A stretch of 22,545 nt of DNA, from positions 1 to 22,545 of the forward strand of contig CAYJIL010000037.1 of the NCBI GenBank assembly GCA_964370235.1. Reading direction: 5' to 3'. Of the stretch, positions 1 through 8,085 are shown in pieces. Under the pieces are notes generated by a model. The model ran no database searches and had not been told where the DNA came from. It was given only the letters and a program-made list of their open reading frames with translations. Position numbers and translations under genes: made by a program. The stretch is from CAYJIL01 sp964370235. Lineage in GTDB: Bacteria > Bacteroidota > Bacteroidia > Bacteroidales > Rikenellaceae. How positions within the stretch are numbered: position 1 is the stretch's first letter; each line of letters opens with the position of its first letter.

Positions 1-452
1 AGCGTTAGCTCCTCGGGCATGAGTGCCATTGGATTTTCGCCATGCAAGAGAATCTCTCTCACTGCCGATGACGATACCTTGCCTAGGTGTGGAGGTGTCA
101 TCAAAAAAATTGTTTCTAGCGATGGATATAACATTGTGTTTAGTTCGGCAATGTCTCGTTCGATCTCAAAATCGGCAATATTACGAACACCACGTACTAT
201 AAAATTAATGCCATTGTCTCGGCAATAGCTTGCCGTTAGCCCTTCGTAAATTGCAACCTCAACGCTACTATTACCTGCAAATACTTTTTCGATAAGTGCT
301 TTGCGCTGCTGTGCTGTTAGCATACTTTTTTTATTGCAGTTATAACCAACTGCTACCACTACACGATCGAACATTTTTGCTGCCTTTTCGACTATTGCTT
401 TGTGCCCAAGTGTAAATGGGTCGAACGACCCCGGGTATATTGCTACTCTCAT
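1..452 (-). CDS. coaD: Phosphopantetheine adenylyltransferase, 3' end cut by window edge
   Basis: This enzyme makes dephospho-CoA from 4'-phosphopantetheine and ATP, the penultimate step of coenzyme A synthesis, in the cytosol. I translated the reverse strand from the ATG at 452-450 and obtained 150 codons with no stop before the window edge. The product starts MRVAIYPGSFDPFTLGH, holding the nucleotidyltransferase phosphate-binding motif (GSFDPFTLGH, residues 8-17). It then has RGVRNIADFEIE near residues 87-97 and SSSAVRE near 127-133, the other two signatures of CoaD. Family members are about 150-165 residues, so only a few C-terminal residues are missing. It lies 19 bp after the stop of the AddA-like gene, on the same strand, and is probably the last visible gene of that operon. 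The rightward reading frame across this region is a shadow. Confidence 0.96.
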   Translation of the reverse strand, partial: MRVAIYPGSFDPFTLGHKAIVEKAAKMFDRVVVAVGYNCNKKSMLTAQQRKALIEKVFAGNSSVEVAIYEGLTASYCRDNGINFIVRGVRNIADFEIERDIAELNTMLYPSLETIFLMTPPHLGKVSSSAVREILLHGENPMALMPEELT

Positions 453-471
453 AATAACTTATATAAATGTG

Positions 472-3400
472 TTAACACTCAATTATTTCGCCACTGCCAA
501 CATACCACACATAGCCACCTTTGACCGTATAGCCCATTTGTTCTAATAGCTCGCAGTACTCCTTTATTTGTTTTGAATGTGACGGCCTATATGCTCCAAA
601 CTTGTAATCAACCACCATGCAGCCATCATCACTCACCACCACCCTATCGGGACGACGAGTAAGCTCGCCACGCTCGTTACTTCCACCACCTAGCAAGATG
701 GCACGCTCACAAAACACCTTTGCAGATGAATCAAACCAGCTTGCCACTAATGGGTTTTCGAGCTGTTGCGTCACCATATCGCTAATGTGTGCTAATTGCT
801 CGCTCTCTAGTTCACCATCTGCCTTGATTTTAGCCAGTGCGGTAAGCACATCTTCTTTGCTATTTGCTCCCTCGAACAAGCGGTGCAGCAACACCCCCTT
901 GGCTCGTGGCGATAGTGTAGTGTTACCATCGTGACGTGCCGAAAGGTGAATCTTTATGCGCTTTCTAAAGTCGGTTCCCTCAAAACCATCAATCTCAATT
1001 TTTGCCTCTATGGGCTTGGGTGACGATGGTGTTACCCTTTCGCCAATAACAAGCCTAGTTTGATCGCAGTAGCTCGCCATTTGGCGAACCTCGTTGCTCA
1101 GTAGTGCAGCCTCGGCAAGGGTAGCTATACCTTTAGGCTTGGCTGGTAGCATAAAAGAGAGGTAGGCACAGGCACGAGTGAGCGCAACATATAGAATGTT
1201 AAACGACTCAATCGCCTCTTTTACCACAATATCAAAGTAACTATCCTCCCAATAGCTATGTGCCAACTCTTTTTTGAAGTTAATTAGCGAATTACCCAAC
1301 GACAAGAAAGGTGGCTCGGGACTATCGCCCCACACTGCACCAGACCTTGGCGAAAACTCCCAACTCATATATGGTATAATTACCGCTTGGTACTCTAGCC
1401 CTTTTGACTTGTGGGTGGTTATAATATTAATTGCACCAGCACCCTCGGGCAAAGCAAGTTTTTTGGACGATCCACTGTCGTTCCACCACACCAAAAAGCC
1501 ACGCAAATCGGGCATTTGACGGTGTGAGTAGTCTATTATCATATCATACAGAGCCTGAAGATATGCTTGTGAGTTTGATCGTTTATCAACTTCGTAGTGC
1601 TCCATTAACTCCTCTAGCAACTCGACTGGCGATAGGTTCTTTAGCGACCACAAATACATTTTTTCATCACTAATTTGTTGCTGACCCAAAAATGCCGATA
1701 TAATAGTTTCGGACGTAATATCGTCTTTTATAACCTGAGTCATTGCCGCAATAAGGAATTGCACAACGGGCGAACCATCTATGCGTAGCGCATCTGCCGA
1801 TACAATATCAAAACAATATGCCTCGTTACCCACCATGTTTTTTTGTTGTAAAAGATGGTCGGCAACCGACTGTGCCTCGGTATTTGTGCGCACAATAATT
1901 GCAATATCTTCGGCTCTCACCCCCTCGTCTTGCAACCATTTTATCTGCTCGGTCATTTTGCTAAGGTTCTCGCCCTCTTTAAAGTCGCATATATTTGCCT
2001 CGATATAACCACTCTCCTCTTTTTGGGCAGGCTCTTGGTACATATCGCCATATATTTTTGGTAGCAGGTTTTTATATCGAGCAGCAGATGGAGTTAACAT
2101 TTCGTTCAAATGGTTATTCATTTGCTCCATTGTAGATTTAATAAAGACGTTATTAAACTCTACTATGCGCTTTTCGCTTCGCCAATTATTTGGCAAAGTT
2201 TCAATGTTTATTTGATCTACCGATGCACCCATCGAGCTCTCGATACCGCCCTGCAAGATGCTCCAGTCGCCACCACGCCAGCCATATATCGACTGCTTTA
2301 CATCGCCAACAAACAACACCGACGAGACATCGGGTTCGCTCTGGCTAGCAGCATCGGTCACTAGTGGCAAAAAGTTATTCCATTGCACTAGCGATGTATC
2401 CTGAAACTCATCAATCATAAAGGTGCTATATCGGTTACCCACCTTTTCATATATGAATGGTGCATCGTTATCTTGTACTAGCGAAGTTATAATCTCGGCT
2501 GCCTTACTTAGCAGCATAGCCCCTCGCCCACGTGACACCTCGTCGAGCAACGATGATATCTCGCCCAACATAATATATGTGCGCCAATGCTTGCTAAGTG
2601 CATTGGCAGAATTTATGAATATTGTAGAATCATCCCACATTTGGCATAGCTCGATGAGGATGGGTTGTAGCTCGCTCTTTACCGAGCCCGATATTGCTTT
2701 ACCCCACTTAGAGTCGGGCTCTAGTGCAGCAACTACACGAGCCTTGTATGGCTCAAACTTGCCATTAACTAGCGATATTGGATAGTTTGCAAACCCTTTG
2801 TCTTTGTATGAAAAATCATTGACCGTTAGATCCATTGCTTGCATACGATTCACAAACTCTTTTGCTTTGTCTACTATTTGGTCTTTAAGCTGCTGTGACC
2901 TCTCGAAGATTGCCTCAAGGAGTGCACGACGCTCGGCTATGCCGCTCGATGCTAACTCTCTGTCAAACTTTTCGTCAAGCACTCTTCTTGCCACAGACTC
3001 CATGGCATCGGCAATATTATAGCTTGCACCATTCTTTACACTCTCCTGTGTGTACTCCTCTAGCCAAAGGGCTATGTCGGGCGTGCTCTTTGCTCGATCT
3101 AGCAAGTTATCAATTGCTAGTTGTAGCAAATATTTCTCGTCTAGCTCGATTTCGTAATCGCCATCTAGCGATATTTCGGTTGCAAAGGCACGAAGAATTT
3201 TTTGGAAGAAACGGTCGATTGTATAAACCGAAAAGTGTGAATAGTCGTGCAAAATAAGCCTAAGTGCCTTGCGAGCACCCTCGTATATTTGGTCGGGCGA
3301 GAGCAAAAGCTCCTCTTGCAAGGGTTTAATGAATGGCGATGGAGAACACACCGATAGCGTATGTAGCTCCTTTAGGATACGACTTTTCATTTGCTCGGTA

Positions 3401-3537
3401 GCCTTGTTGGTGAAGGTTACCGCCAAAATCGACGAAAAAGAGTGAGGCTCGGCCACCACTCTCTTTACATACTCATAGGCAAGACGAAAAGTCTTGCCAC
3501 TACCTGCCGAGGCACGCACTATATCGACCTGCCCCAT
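472..3537 (-). CDS. AddA/RecB-like UvrD-family helicase with C-terminal PD-(D/E)XK nuclease domain
   Basis: This is probably the helicase-nuclease subunit of an AddAB-type double-strand-break end-processing enzyme, acting in recombinational repair in the cytosol. The 1021-residue product has all superfamily 1A helicase motifs in order: Walker A ASAGSGKT (9-16), motif Ia AVTFTNKAT, motif II DEFQD (376-380), motif III GDVKQSIYGWRGG, motif IV NNWRSE, motif V TTHKSKGLEY, and motif VI LYVALTRA. The C-terminal RecB-family nuclease fold has His885 in VLLHRLFEG, Glu944, Asp964 in RRPDR, and Asp977-x-Lys979 in VVDYKFG, so both active sites look intact. The start is close to the Walker A motif, which is normal for AddA. 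The gene begins 3 bp after the stop of the dehydrogenase gene and ends 19 bp before coaD, so it is very probably cotranscribed. An AddB partner, often adjacent in Bacteroidota, is not in this window. A stand-alone UvrD-like nuclease is the main alternative. Confidence 0.88.
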   Translation of the reverse strand: MGQVDIVRASAGSGKTFRLAYEYVKRVVAEPHSFSSILAVTFTNKATEQMKSRILKELHTLSVCSPSPFIKPLQEELLLSPDQIYEGARKALRLILHDYSHFSVYTIDRFFQKILRAFATEISLDGDYEIELDEKYLLQLAIDNLLDRAKSTPDIALWLEEYTQESVKNGASYNIADAMESVARRVLDEKFDRELASSGIAERRALLEAIFERSQQLKDQIVDKAKEFVNRMQAMDLTVNDFSYKDKGFANYPISLVNGKFEPYKARVVAALEPDSKWGKAISGSVKSELQPILIELCQMWDDSTIFINSANALSKHWRTYIMLGEISSLLDEVSRGRGAMLLSKAAEIITSLVQDNDAPFIYEKVGNRYSTFMIDEFQDTSLVQWNNFLPLVTDAASQSEPDVSSVLFVGDVKQSIYGWRGGDWSILQGGIESSMGASVDQINIETLPNNWRSEKRIVEFNNVFIKSTMEQMNNHLNEMLTPSAARYKNLLPKIYGDMYQEPAQKEESGYIEANICDFKEGENLSKMTEQIKWLQDEGVRAEDIAIIVRTNTEAQSVADHLLQQKNMVGNEAYCFDIVSADALRIDGSPVVQFLIAAMTQVIKDDITSETIISAFLGQQQISDEKMYLWSLKNLSPVELLEELMEHYEVDKRSNSQAYLQALYDMIIDYSHRQMPDLRGFLVWWNDSGSSKKLALPEGAGAINIITTHKSKGLEYQAVIIPYMSWEFSPRSGAVWGDSPEPPFLSLGNSLINFKKELAHSYWEDSYFDIVVKEAIESFNILYVALTRACAYLSFMLPAKPKGIATLAEAALLSNEVRQMASYCDQTRLVIGERVTPSSPKPIEAKIEIDGFEGTDFRKRIKIHLSARHDGNTTLSPRAKGVLLHRLFEGANSKEDVLTALAKIKADGELESEQLAHISDMVTQQLENPLVASWFDSSAKVFCERAILLGGGSNERGELTRRPDRVVVSDDGCMVVDYKFGAYRPSHSKQIKEYCELLEQMGYTVKGGYVWYVGSGEIIEC

Positions 3538-3540
3538 ACT

Positions 3541-4530
3541 CTATTTTTTATCTGCTTGATAGAATAGCCCACATCTATGGCGAACTTGTGTCAATAGCGA
3601 CATCACTGCCAGCGAGGTATCCAAATCGTTTATTCTCGATTCGGTTTCGTTTCGTTCGATGGTATCTAAAAACTCTTTTATCTCGTAATAGTAGTCGTTT
3701 CCACAGTGTGGCTGTGTGAGATCAATCACTTCGCCACCACGCTTGGTAAGCACAACACTATCGATTAGGTTAATGCGATTGAGCGTAATGGTACCATCTT
3801 CGCCCTGTATTTCGGTAGGTAGTTGCGAGTCGGCAATTTTTGAAAAGACAACTGTTGCATCCATACCATCATAATGAAACGTTACAGTTCCTTGGCCATC
3901 TACTCCCGAAGATAGCATGGTTAGGTTTGCCGAAAAATCGTTAGGCATACCAAACATAGCCACCATAGGGTAAATGGTGTACACACCAATATCTACCAGT
4001 GCTCCGTTCGATAGCTCGGGCATAAATGCGTTTAGCACTTCGCCTGCCCTAAAGGCATCGTAGCGAGACGAGTATTGGCAATATGAACTAAAGTAACGCC
4101 TAGGCGTGCCTATTTGCCCCAAAGCCGCTTTTGCAGCCTGAAAGTTGGGGGTAGGGATAGTTTTTATTGCCTCCATTAGTAGCTTTCCGCTGGTGCGTGC
4201 AAGATCTACCATCTCTTGTGCTTGGTCTAGGTTCGATGCAAATGTCTTTTCGCACAAAACATGCTTGCCTGCCTTTAGAGCAGCCATTGTTTGGCTATAG
4301 TGGCAACTGTTTGGCGATGCTACATACACTGCATCAATATTTTTATCTGCCAACATTTCTTCTAGGCTAGTGTACACCAAGCCCACACCGTGCTCTGCGG
4401 CAAAACGCTCGCCACTCTCGCTAGTGCGAGAATATACGGCGTATAGCTCAAAGCGGCTATCTAGCTTGGCAGCCTCTAAAACTGTGTTGGTTATTTTGTT
4501 TGTTCCTATTGTAGCAAAACGTATTTTCAT
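3541..4530 (-). CDS. Gfo/Idh/MocA family NAD(P)-dependent oxidoreductase
   Basis: This is a soluble dehydrogenase of the family that oxidises or reduces sugars, inositols and similar polyols; the substrate cannot be told from sequence. The 329 residues fit the family's usual length. The N-terminal Rossmann fold begins MKIRFATIGTNKITN, a GxxxxIT variant of the glycine-rich loop. Next come VASPNSCHY near 69-78 and CEKTFASN at 93-100. The latter is the family's EKP motif with proline replaced by threonine at residue 96; the lysine, which normally contacts cofactor and substrate, is kept. DIGVY in the second half matches the C-terminal substrate domain. It begins 6 bp after the serine hydrolase stop and ends 3 bp before the AddA-like start, so it sits inside the leftward operon. 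That position says little about its role, because its neighbours are functionally mixed. Confidence 0.85.
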   Translation of the reverse strand: MKIRFATIGTNKITNTVLEAAKLDSRFELYAVYSRTSESGERFAAEHGVGLVYTSLEEMLADKNIDAVYVASPNSCHYSQTMAALKAGKHVLCEKTFASNLDQAQEMVDLARTSGKLLMEAIKTIPTPNFQAAKAALGQIGTPRRYFSSYCQYSSRYDAFRAGEVLNAFMPELSNGALVDIGVYTIYPMVAMFGMPNDFSANLTMLSSGVDGQGTVTFHYDGMDATVVFSKIADSQLPTEIQGEDGTITLNRINLIDSVVLTKRGGEVIDLTQPHCGNDYYYEIKEFLDTIERNETESRINDLDTSLAVMSLLTQVRHRCGLFYQADKK

Positions 4531-4536
4531 TTTTGG

Positions 4537-5853
4537 CTATCGTTTTAGTTGTGCATTGCGCCATAGTTCGGCACGTTCTCTACCTCCGTAGCTTTTGTTC
4601 GAACGAGAAGGGTGCACTCGATTTGTTAGAATTACAAGGTACCTTTTTGAGTGTGGATCTACCCAAAAATATGTGCCCGTAAAGCCTGTGTGACCAAAAC
4701 TCTCGGCACTATATGGGCTACTACTTGGGTTCATTTTATCAAAGCCCAATCCTCTGTAAGCATTACCTGCTATTGCGTTGCGTGTAAACTCGGCAATTGT
4801 CTCCTTTTGCAATACTCGTGTGTTGTTATATTCGCCATTGGCTAAAAGCATGGTGCAAAGAGCAGCCACACTTTCGGCATTGCCAAAAAGCCCTGCATGA
4901 CCTGCAACTCCGCCTAGGACTGCCGCCATTTCGTCATGCACATATCCTCTTACGGTGTCTTGTCTAAATAGCATATCACACTCTGTGGGAGCTACCATTT
5001 CGCGGGGTTTCCACTTGAGTGGCGAAAAGCCTAGATTGCTAATTCCCATTTGGTCGTATAGCTCGCCAATATACTCATCGAGCCCTTTCATTGCTGTGCA
5101 CTCAACCATCTGTTGAATCAAAAAGAAGTTGAGATCGCTATATCTATATCGACCCAGCCTAGATGGTGTGTAACTATCTAGTATTAGCGAATCCATCACC
5201 ATGCTATAACTTGAGCTAATGTACATACCCTCGTTAACCTCTATAAAACCATCTTCTGCCGATGATGCAATGTAGCGAGTATCGTAAACCACATTTCGGC
5301 AAGTGTATAACCCTTTGTCGTAGATGTATGGATGGTTTGCGGTTGCTCGTGCGCTCATTAGCGATATATTGCTATCGGCAGGGTGCACTAGCGAGCGCAC
5401 CACCGGAATTACTGGCGCAAGCCCCGTAGTGTGCGATAACATTCGCTTGAGCGATAAATCGCCAATAGGAGTGTCTTTATAACGATCTACCCTTTCGGCA
5501 AGTCTTGTGTTTAGGGTTATCTCGCCTCGGTCAATTAGGCGCATAACAGCAATGGTTGATGCCAATACCTTTGTGCATGATGCCAAATCATAGATGTGTT
5601 CGCTAGTTATCGCCTCTTTTTTGCTGTAATCGGTATAACCATAACTTTTGCTATATATAATGCCAGTGTCGTCACCCACAACAACTTGTGCACCGGGAAA
5701 CGCCTTGGTGGCAATTTCGCTCTCAATCATGCGGTCGATTATTTGGCGAGAAGACTCGGGGAGTGTTGCTTTCTTGGGCGATTCGGTTCCTTCGGCATGT
5801 ACACACAAGCCCCCAAACATCGCCATAAGTAGAAGTAGGAGTCTAGTTTTCAT
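4537..5853 (-). CDS. Exported serine hydrolase of the class C beta-lactamase / penicillin-binding protein fold
   Basis: This 438-residue protein has a Sec signal peptide (MKTRLLLLLMAMFGGLCVHA, cleavage probably after Ala20), so it acts in the periplasm or outside. The cysteine at 17 lacks a good lipobox, so I do not call it a lipoprotein. The three active-site elements are present: Ser92-x-x-Lys95 in LASCTK, Tyr238-Ser-Asp in YRYSDLNF, and His388-Thr-Gly in FGHTGFTG. The stretch VHDEMAAVLGGVAGHAGLF (about 305-323) resembles, from memory, the beta-lactamase-like domain that many Bacteroidota fuse to family 3 glycosidases; here it stands alone. A role in peptidoglycan or muropeptide hydrolysis is plausible but not shown. 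True beta-lactamase activity is not implied. It starts 20 bp after the aroA stop on the same strand and is probably cotranscribed with it. Confidence 0.87.
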   Translation of the reverse strand: MKTRLLLLLMAMFGGLCVHAEGTESPKKATLPESSRQIIDRMIESEIATKAFPGAQVVVGDDTGIIYSKSYGYTDYSKKEAITSEHIYDLASCTKVLASTIAVMRLIDRGEITLNTRLAERVDRYKDTPIGDLSLKRMLSHTTGLAPVIPVVRSLVHPADSNISLMSARATANHPYIYDKGLYTCRNVVYDTRYIASSAEDGFIEVNEGMYISSSYSMVMDSLILDSYTPSRLGRYRYSDLNFFLIQQMVECTAMKGLDEYIGELYDQMGISNLGFSPLKWKPREMVAPTECDMLFRQDTVRGYVHDEMAAVLGGVAGHAGLFGNAESVAALCTMLLANGEYNNTRVLQKETIAEFTRNAIAGNAYRGLGFDKMNPSSSPYSAESFGHTGFTGTYFWVDPHSKRYLVILTNRVHPSRSNKSYGGRERAELWRNAQLKR

Positions 5854-5873
5854 GATAGCTATTTGTTAAATTG

Positions 5874-7130
5874 TTATAGGCTCTTTGTTACAGATGCCAA
5901 ATCGTTCCAGAATGCAGGATATGACTTATCAACAGCCTCGCTATGAGTGATAGTAACTTCGCTTGTGCACGATAGCGACATTGCGGCAGCAGCCATTGCA
6001 ATGCGATGGTCGCCACGGCTATCAACTGGTGTGCTAGGTGTTACTACGCTACCACCTTCGATTATCATGTAGTCGCCCTCTAGCGTGCAATTAATCGAAA
6101 ACTCGTTCATTAGCTCTTTTAGGACTGTTGCACGATCGCTCTCTTTGTGAGTCAATCTCGAAGTGCCTTTTATGCGGCTAGTGCCACTACTGTGCGCTGC
6201 CAAAACGGCAAGAGCAGGGAATAGGTCGGGACAGTCGGTAGCATCAAACTCATAGCCATCTAGGTCTGAGCTATAAACTGTAATTTGCTCGTGAGTCACG
6301 TCCATGCGTGCACCTGCGCTAACAAGTGCCTCCATAATTGCACGGTCGGCTTGTGAGGAGTTAATATTAAGCCCCTTGATGGTAATGTAATCGCCACCTA
6401 TTGCTCCCATAACTAGCGGCACCGAAGCACCGCTCCAGTCACCTTCGATTTGGTAATTGGTAGCTTGGTAACTTTGTGAGCCCTTAATTATAAAACGTTC
6501 GTAATTGTCGTTAATTATCTCTATACCAAAATTTTCTAGCACAACTAGCGTCATATCAATATATGGCTTGCTACTTAGTTTTGTAACGTTGATGGTAGTG
6601 TCGCCTTTTGCCAAAGGTAGTGCCATTAACAAGCCCGACAAAAATTGCGAACTTAGCGAAGCATCTAGTGTAATCTCTTTGCCTTGTGCCGCACCCGTAA
6701 TTCGTAGCGGAAGGTAGCCGTTATTGCTCTCAACCTTTACCCCTAGCGCCTCTAGTGGCTCAACCACAAGTGTCATTGGACGAGTTAGAATTGTACCACG
6801 CCCCTCGATAGTGACTTGGTGGCTAAAAAGAGATGCCACTGGGGCAAACAAACGAGTTGCCAAACCCGATTCACCTATATGAATAGATTTATTTTCATTA
6901 ACCTTTGTGCCACCAACTACTGTTATGCCATTCTCATCTTGTGAGACTTGGGCACCTAGAGCCTGAATTGCTCCCATTACCGACTCTGTATCGTCACACA
7001 TCCCTAGCTTTGTAAGAACAGACGTACCATTTGCAAACATTGCAGCAACTAGTGCTCGCTGCGAAAAGCTTTTCGAGGCAGGTGCCTCAATCGAGCCACT
7101 AACTTGTGCTCCTTTAACCTTTTGTATCAT
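5874..7130 (-). CDS. aroA: 3-phosphoshikimate 1-carboxyvinyltransferase (EPSP synthase), variant active-site loop
   Basis: This enzyme joins phosphoenolpyruvate to shikimate-3-phosphate, the sixth step of the shikimate pathway, in the cytosol. I chose the ATG at 7130-7128, giving 418 residues. The open frame runs 13 codons further upstream, but that part has no family similarity and MIQKVKGAQVSGSIEAPASK is a normal EPSP synthase beginning. Recognisable motifs are APASKSFSQR (17-25), SSQFLSGLLM, DCPDLFPALAVLAA, THKESDRA and DSRGDHRIAMA, plus a C-terminal VDKSYPAFW holding the conserved lysine. The PEP-binding loop reads GESGLATRL (86-94) where Escherichia coli has GNAGTAMRP. The positions equivalent to Thr97 and Pro101 are therefore both leucine (Leu90, Leu94). 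It is the first gene of the leftward operon and faces mlaE across a 209 bp divergent region. Confidence 0.95.
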   Translation of the reverse strand: MIQKVKGAQVSGSIEAPASKSFSQRALVAAMFANGTSVLTKLGMCDDTESVMGAIQALGAQVSQDENGITVVGGTKVNENKSIHIGESGLATRLFAPVASLFSHQVTIEGRGTILTRPMTLVVEPLEALGVKVESNNGYLPLRITGAAQGKEITLDASLSSQFLSGLLMALPLAKGDTTINVTKLSSKPYIDMTLVVLENFGIEIINDNYERFIIKGSQSYQATNYQIEGDWSGASVPLVMGAIGGDYITIKGLNINSSQADRAIMEALVSAGARMDVTHEQITVYSSDLDGYEFDATDCPDLFPALAVLAAHSSGTSRIKGTSRLTHKESDRATVLKELMNEFSINCTLEGDYMIIEGGSVVTPSTPVDSRGDHRIAMAAAAMSLSCTSEVTITHSEAVDKSYPAFWNDLASVTKSL

Positions 7131-7190
7131 AATGTATAAACTAGTATAAATCTTAACGTTTTGTCTCACTTCACACAGCGAGAGCTATTT

Positions 7191-7222
7191 TAAAGGTATA
7201 AAGATACCTTTTTTTTGTTAAA
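7191..7222 (-). promoter_or_regulatory. Candidate aroA promoter, low confidence
   Basis: Read leftward, TACCTTTA at 7198-7191 matches seven of eight bases of the Bacteroidota -7 element TAnnTTTG. About 20 bases upstream lies TTTA (7222-7219), a weak match to the -33 TTTG. This would give a start near 7184 and an untranslated leader of about 54 nt before the aroA ATG. A second similar element, TATCTTTA, lies at 7206-7199. Neither is perfect, so the exact promoter is uncertain. Confidence 0.32.
7192..7211. repeat. Inverted repeat in the aroA-mlaE divergent region
   Basis: AAAGGTAT (7192-7199) and ATACCTTT (7204-7211) are exact 8-base inverted arms around a 4-base spacer. Several further T residues follow the right arm. 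Each arm carries a TAccTTT core, so the dyad presents promoter-like elements to both strands. It could be an operator, a promoter dyad, or a small hairpin. No gene lies upstream on the plus strand for it to terminate. Confidence 0.6.
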
Positions 7223-7245
7223 ATCCGATAAAAAAAATACCTTTG
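7214..7245 (+). promoter_or_regulatory. Bacteroidota-type promoter for mlaE-mlaF-aroC
   Basis: TTTG (7214-7217) and TACCTTTG (7238-7245) are separated by 20 bases. This is an exact match to the Bacteroidota primary-sigma consensus TTTG-N19-21-TAnnTTTG. A start near 7252 would give a leader of about 88 nt before the mlaE ATG. A second TAnnTTTG match, TATTTTTG at 7314-7321, lacks a -33 element and would leave only a very short leader. Confidence 0.75.
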
Positions 7246-7268
7246 TACGTTTATTGGCTCTCTATAGC

Positions 7269-7300
7269 CCTTTGTAAAGGAAGTTAAATATTAACAAAGG
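7269..7300 (+). promoter_or_regulatory. Self-complementary segment in the mlaE 5' leader
   Basis: CCTTTGT (7269-7275) is the exact reverse complement of ACAAAGG (7294-7300). Inside this span GTTAA (7283-7287) can instead pair with TTAAC (7291-7295) across a 3-base loop. The two pairings share bases 7294-7295, so they cannot form fully together. The span lies within the leader expected from the promoter at 7214-7245. It may be regulatory or simply AT-rich coincidence. Confidence 0.35.
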
Positions 7301-7339
7301 AGTGTAGGAACTATATTTTTGTACTAAAATTTTAGAAGG

Positions 7340-8083
7340 ATGTTTTCACTATCAGAATTTGGTAGCTACATATTGCTAATGTTCAAGGTCTTTACAAAAG
7401 TTGTTAAGCGTAAAGTATTTACACGACAGCTTTTTGATGAGATTGAGAAATTGGGGCTTAATTCGATTGGAATTGTAGCCACTATATCTGTCTTTATGGG
7501 AGCGGTCGTTGCCCTACAAATGATGATTAACCTAGAATCTCCGATGCTACCAAAATACCTTATTGGATATGCCACAAGAGAGTCACTACTACTAGAGTTT
7601 AGCTCTACGATTGTAGCGCTTATCTTGGCTGGTAAAGTGGGTAGCAATATTGCATCAGAGGTGGGAACTATGCGCATTACCGAGCAAATTGACGCACTCG
7701 AAATTATGGGTGTAAACTCGGCTTCATACCTCATTTTACCAAAAGTAATTGCATCGGTGCTATTTTTCCCTCTGCTCACGATTATGAGCATGGTTATTGG
7801 TATTGTTGGTGGATATATGGTGGTATATTTTGTAGAGATAATGACCCCCGACCAATTTATAATGGGTGTGCAGTATGACTTTAGACCATCGCTTGTTATC
7901 TATGCAATATGCAAGATGATGGTGTTTGCCTTTACCATTACTTCGGTATCGGGATTTTATGGCTACTACGCAAAAGGTAACTCGCTAGAGGTAGGGCGTT
8001 CGAGCACAAAAGCGGTTGTTGTGAGTACTATTTTGGTGCTTATTATCAACCTAGTAATTACAAAACTCTTTTTTAACTACTAG
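7340..8083 (+). CDS. mlaE: MlaE-family ABC transporter permease
   Basis: This is the inner-membrane permease of an Mla-type ABC system, which moves phospholipid between inner and outer membrane in Gram-negative bacteria. The 247-residue product is almost entirely hydrophobic helices. It carries the family core LEFSSTIVALILAGKVGSN followed by SEVGTMRITEQIDALEIMGV (roughly residues 93-131), the most conserved part of the family. The C-terminal TSVSGFYGYYAKGNSLEVG also fits. The ATG at 7340 is chosen because the following residues (SEFGSYILLMFKVF) fit the usual Bacteroidota N-terminus; a Met 13 residues later is a less likely alternative. It is the first gene of the rightward operon and is followed after 2 bp by its ATPase. 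No MCE/MlaD substrate-binding subunit is nearby. Confidence 0.93.
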   Translation: MFSLSEFGSYILLMFKVFTKVVKRKVFTRQLFDEIEKLGLNSIGIVATISVFMGAVVALQMMINLESPMLPKYLIGYATRESLLLEFSSTIVALILAGKVGSNIASEVGTMRITEQIDALEIMGVNSASYLILPKVIASVLFFPLLTIMSMVIGIVGGYMVVYFVEIMTPDQFIMGVQYDFRPSLVIYAICKMMVFAFTITSVSGFYGYYAKGNSLEVGRSSTKAVVVSTILVLIINLVITKLFFNY

Positions 8084-8085
8084 AT

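Noticed and set aside
617..3257. Several rightward open frames of 70-120 codons inside the AddA-like gene
   Set aside because: They are shadows of a well-supported gene, with low-complexity Ser/Leu/Cys-rich translations and no recognisable motifs.
7131..7169. Longer AroA N-terminus by 13 codons
   Set aside because: EPSP synthase homology begins at MIQKVKGAQ; the extra codons lie in AT-rich leader sequence.
7192..7218. Dyad followed by T-run as a plus-strand intrinsic terminator
   Set aside because: No rightward gene lies upstream of it and the stem is short and AT-rich; a promoter or operator role fits better.
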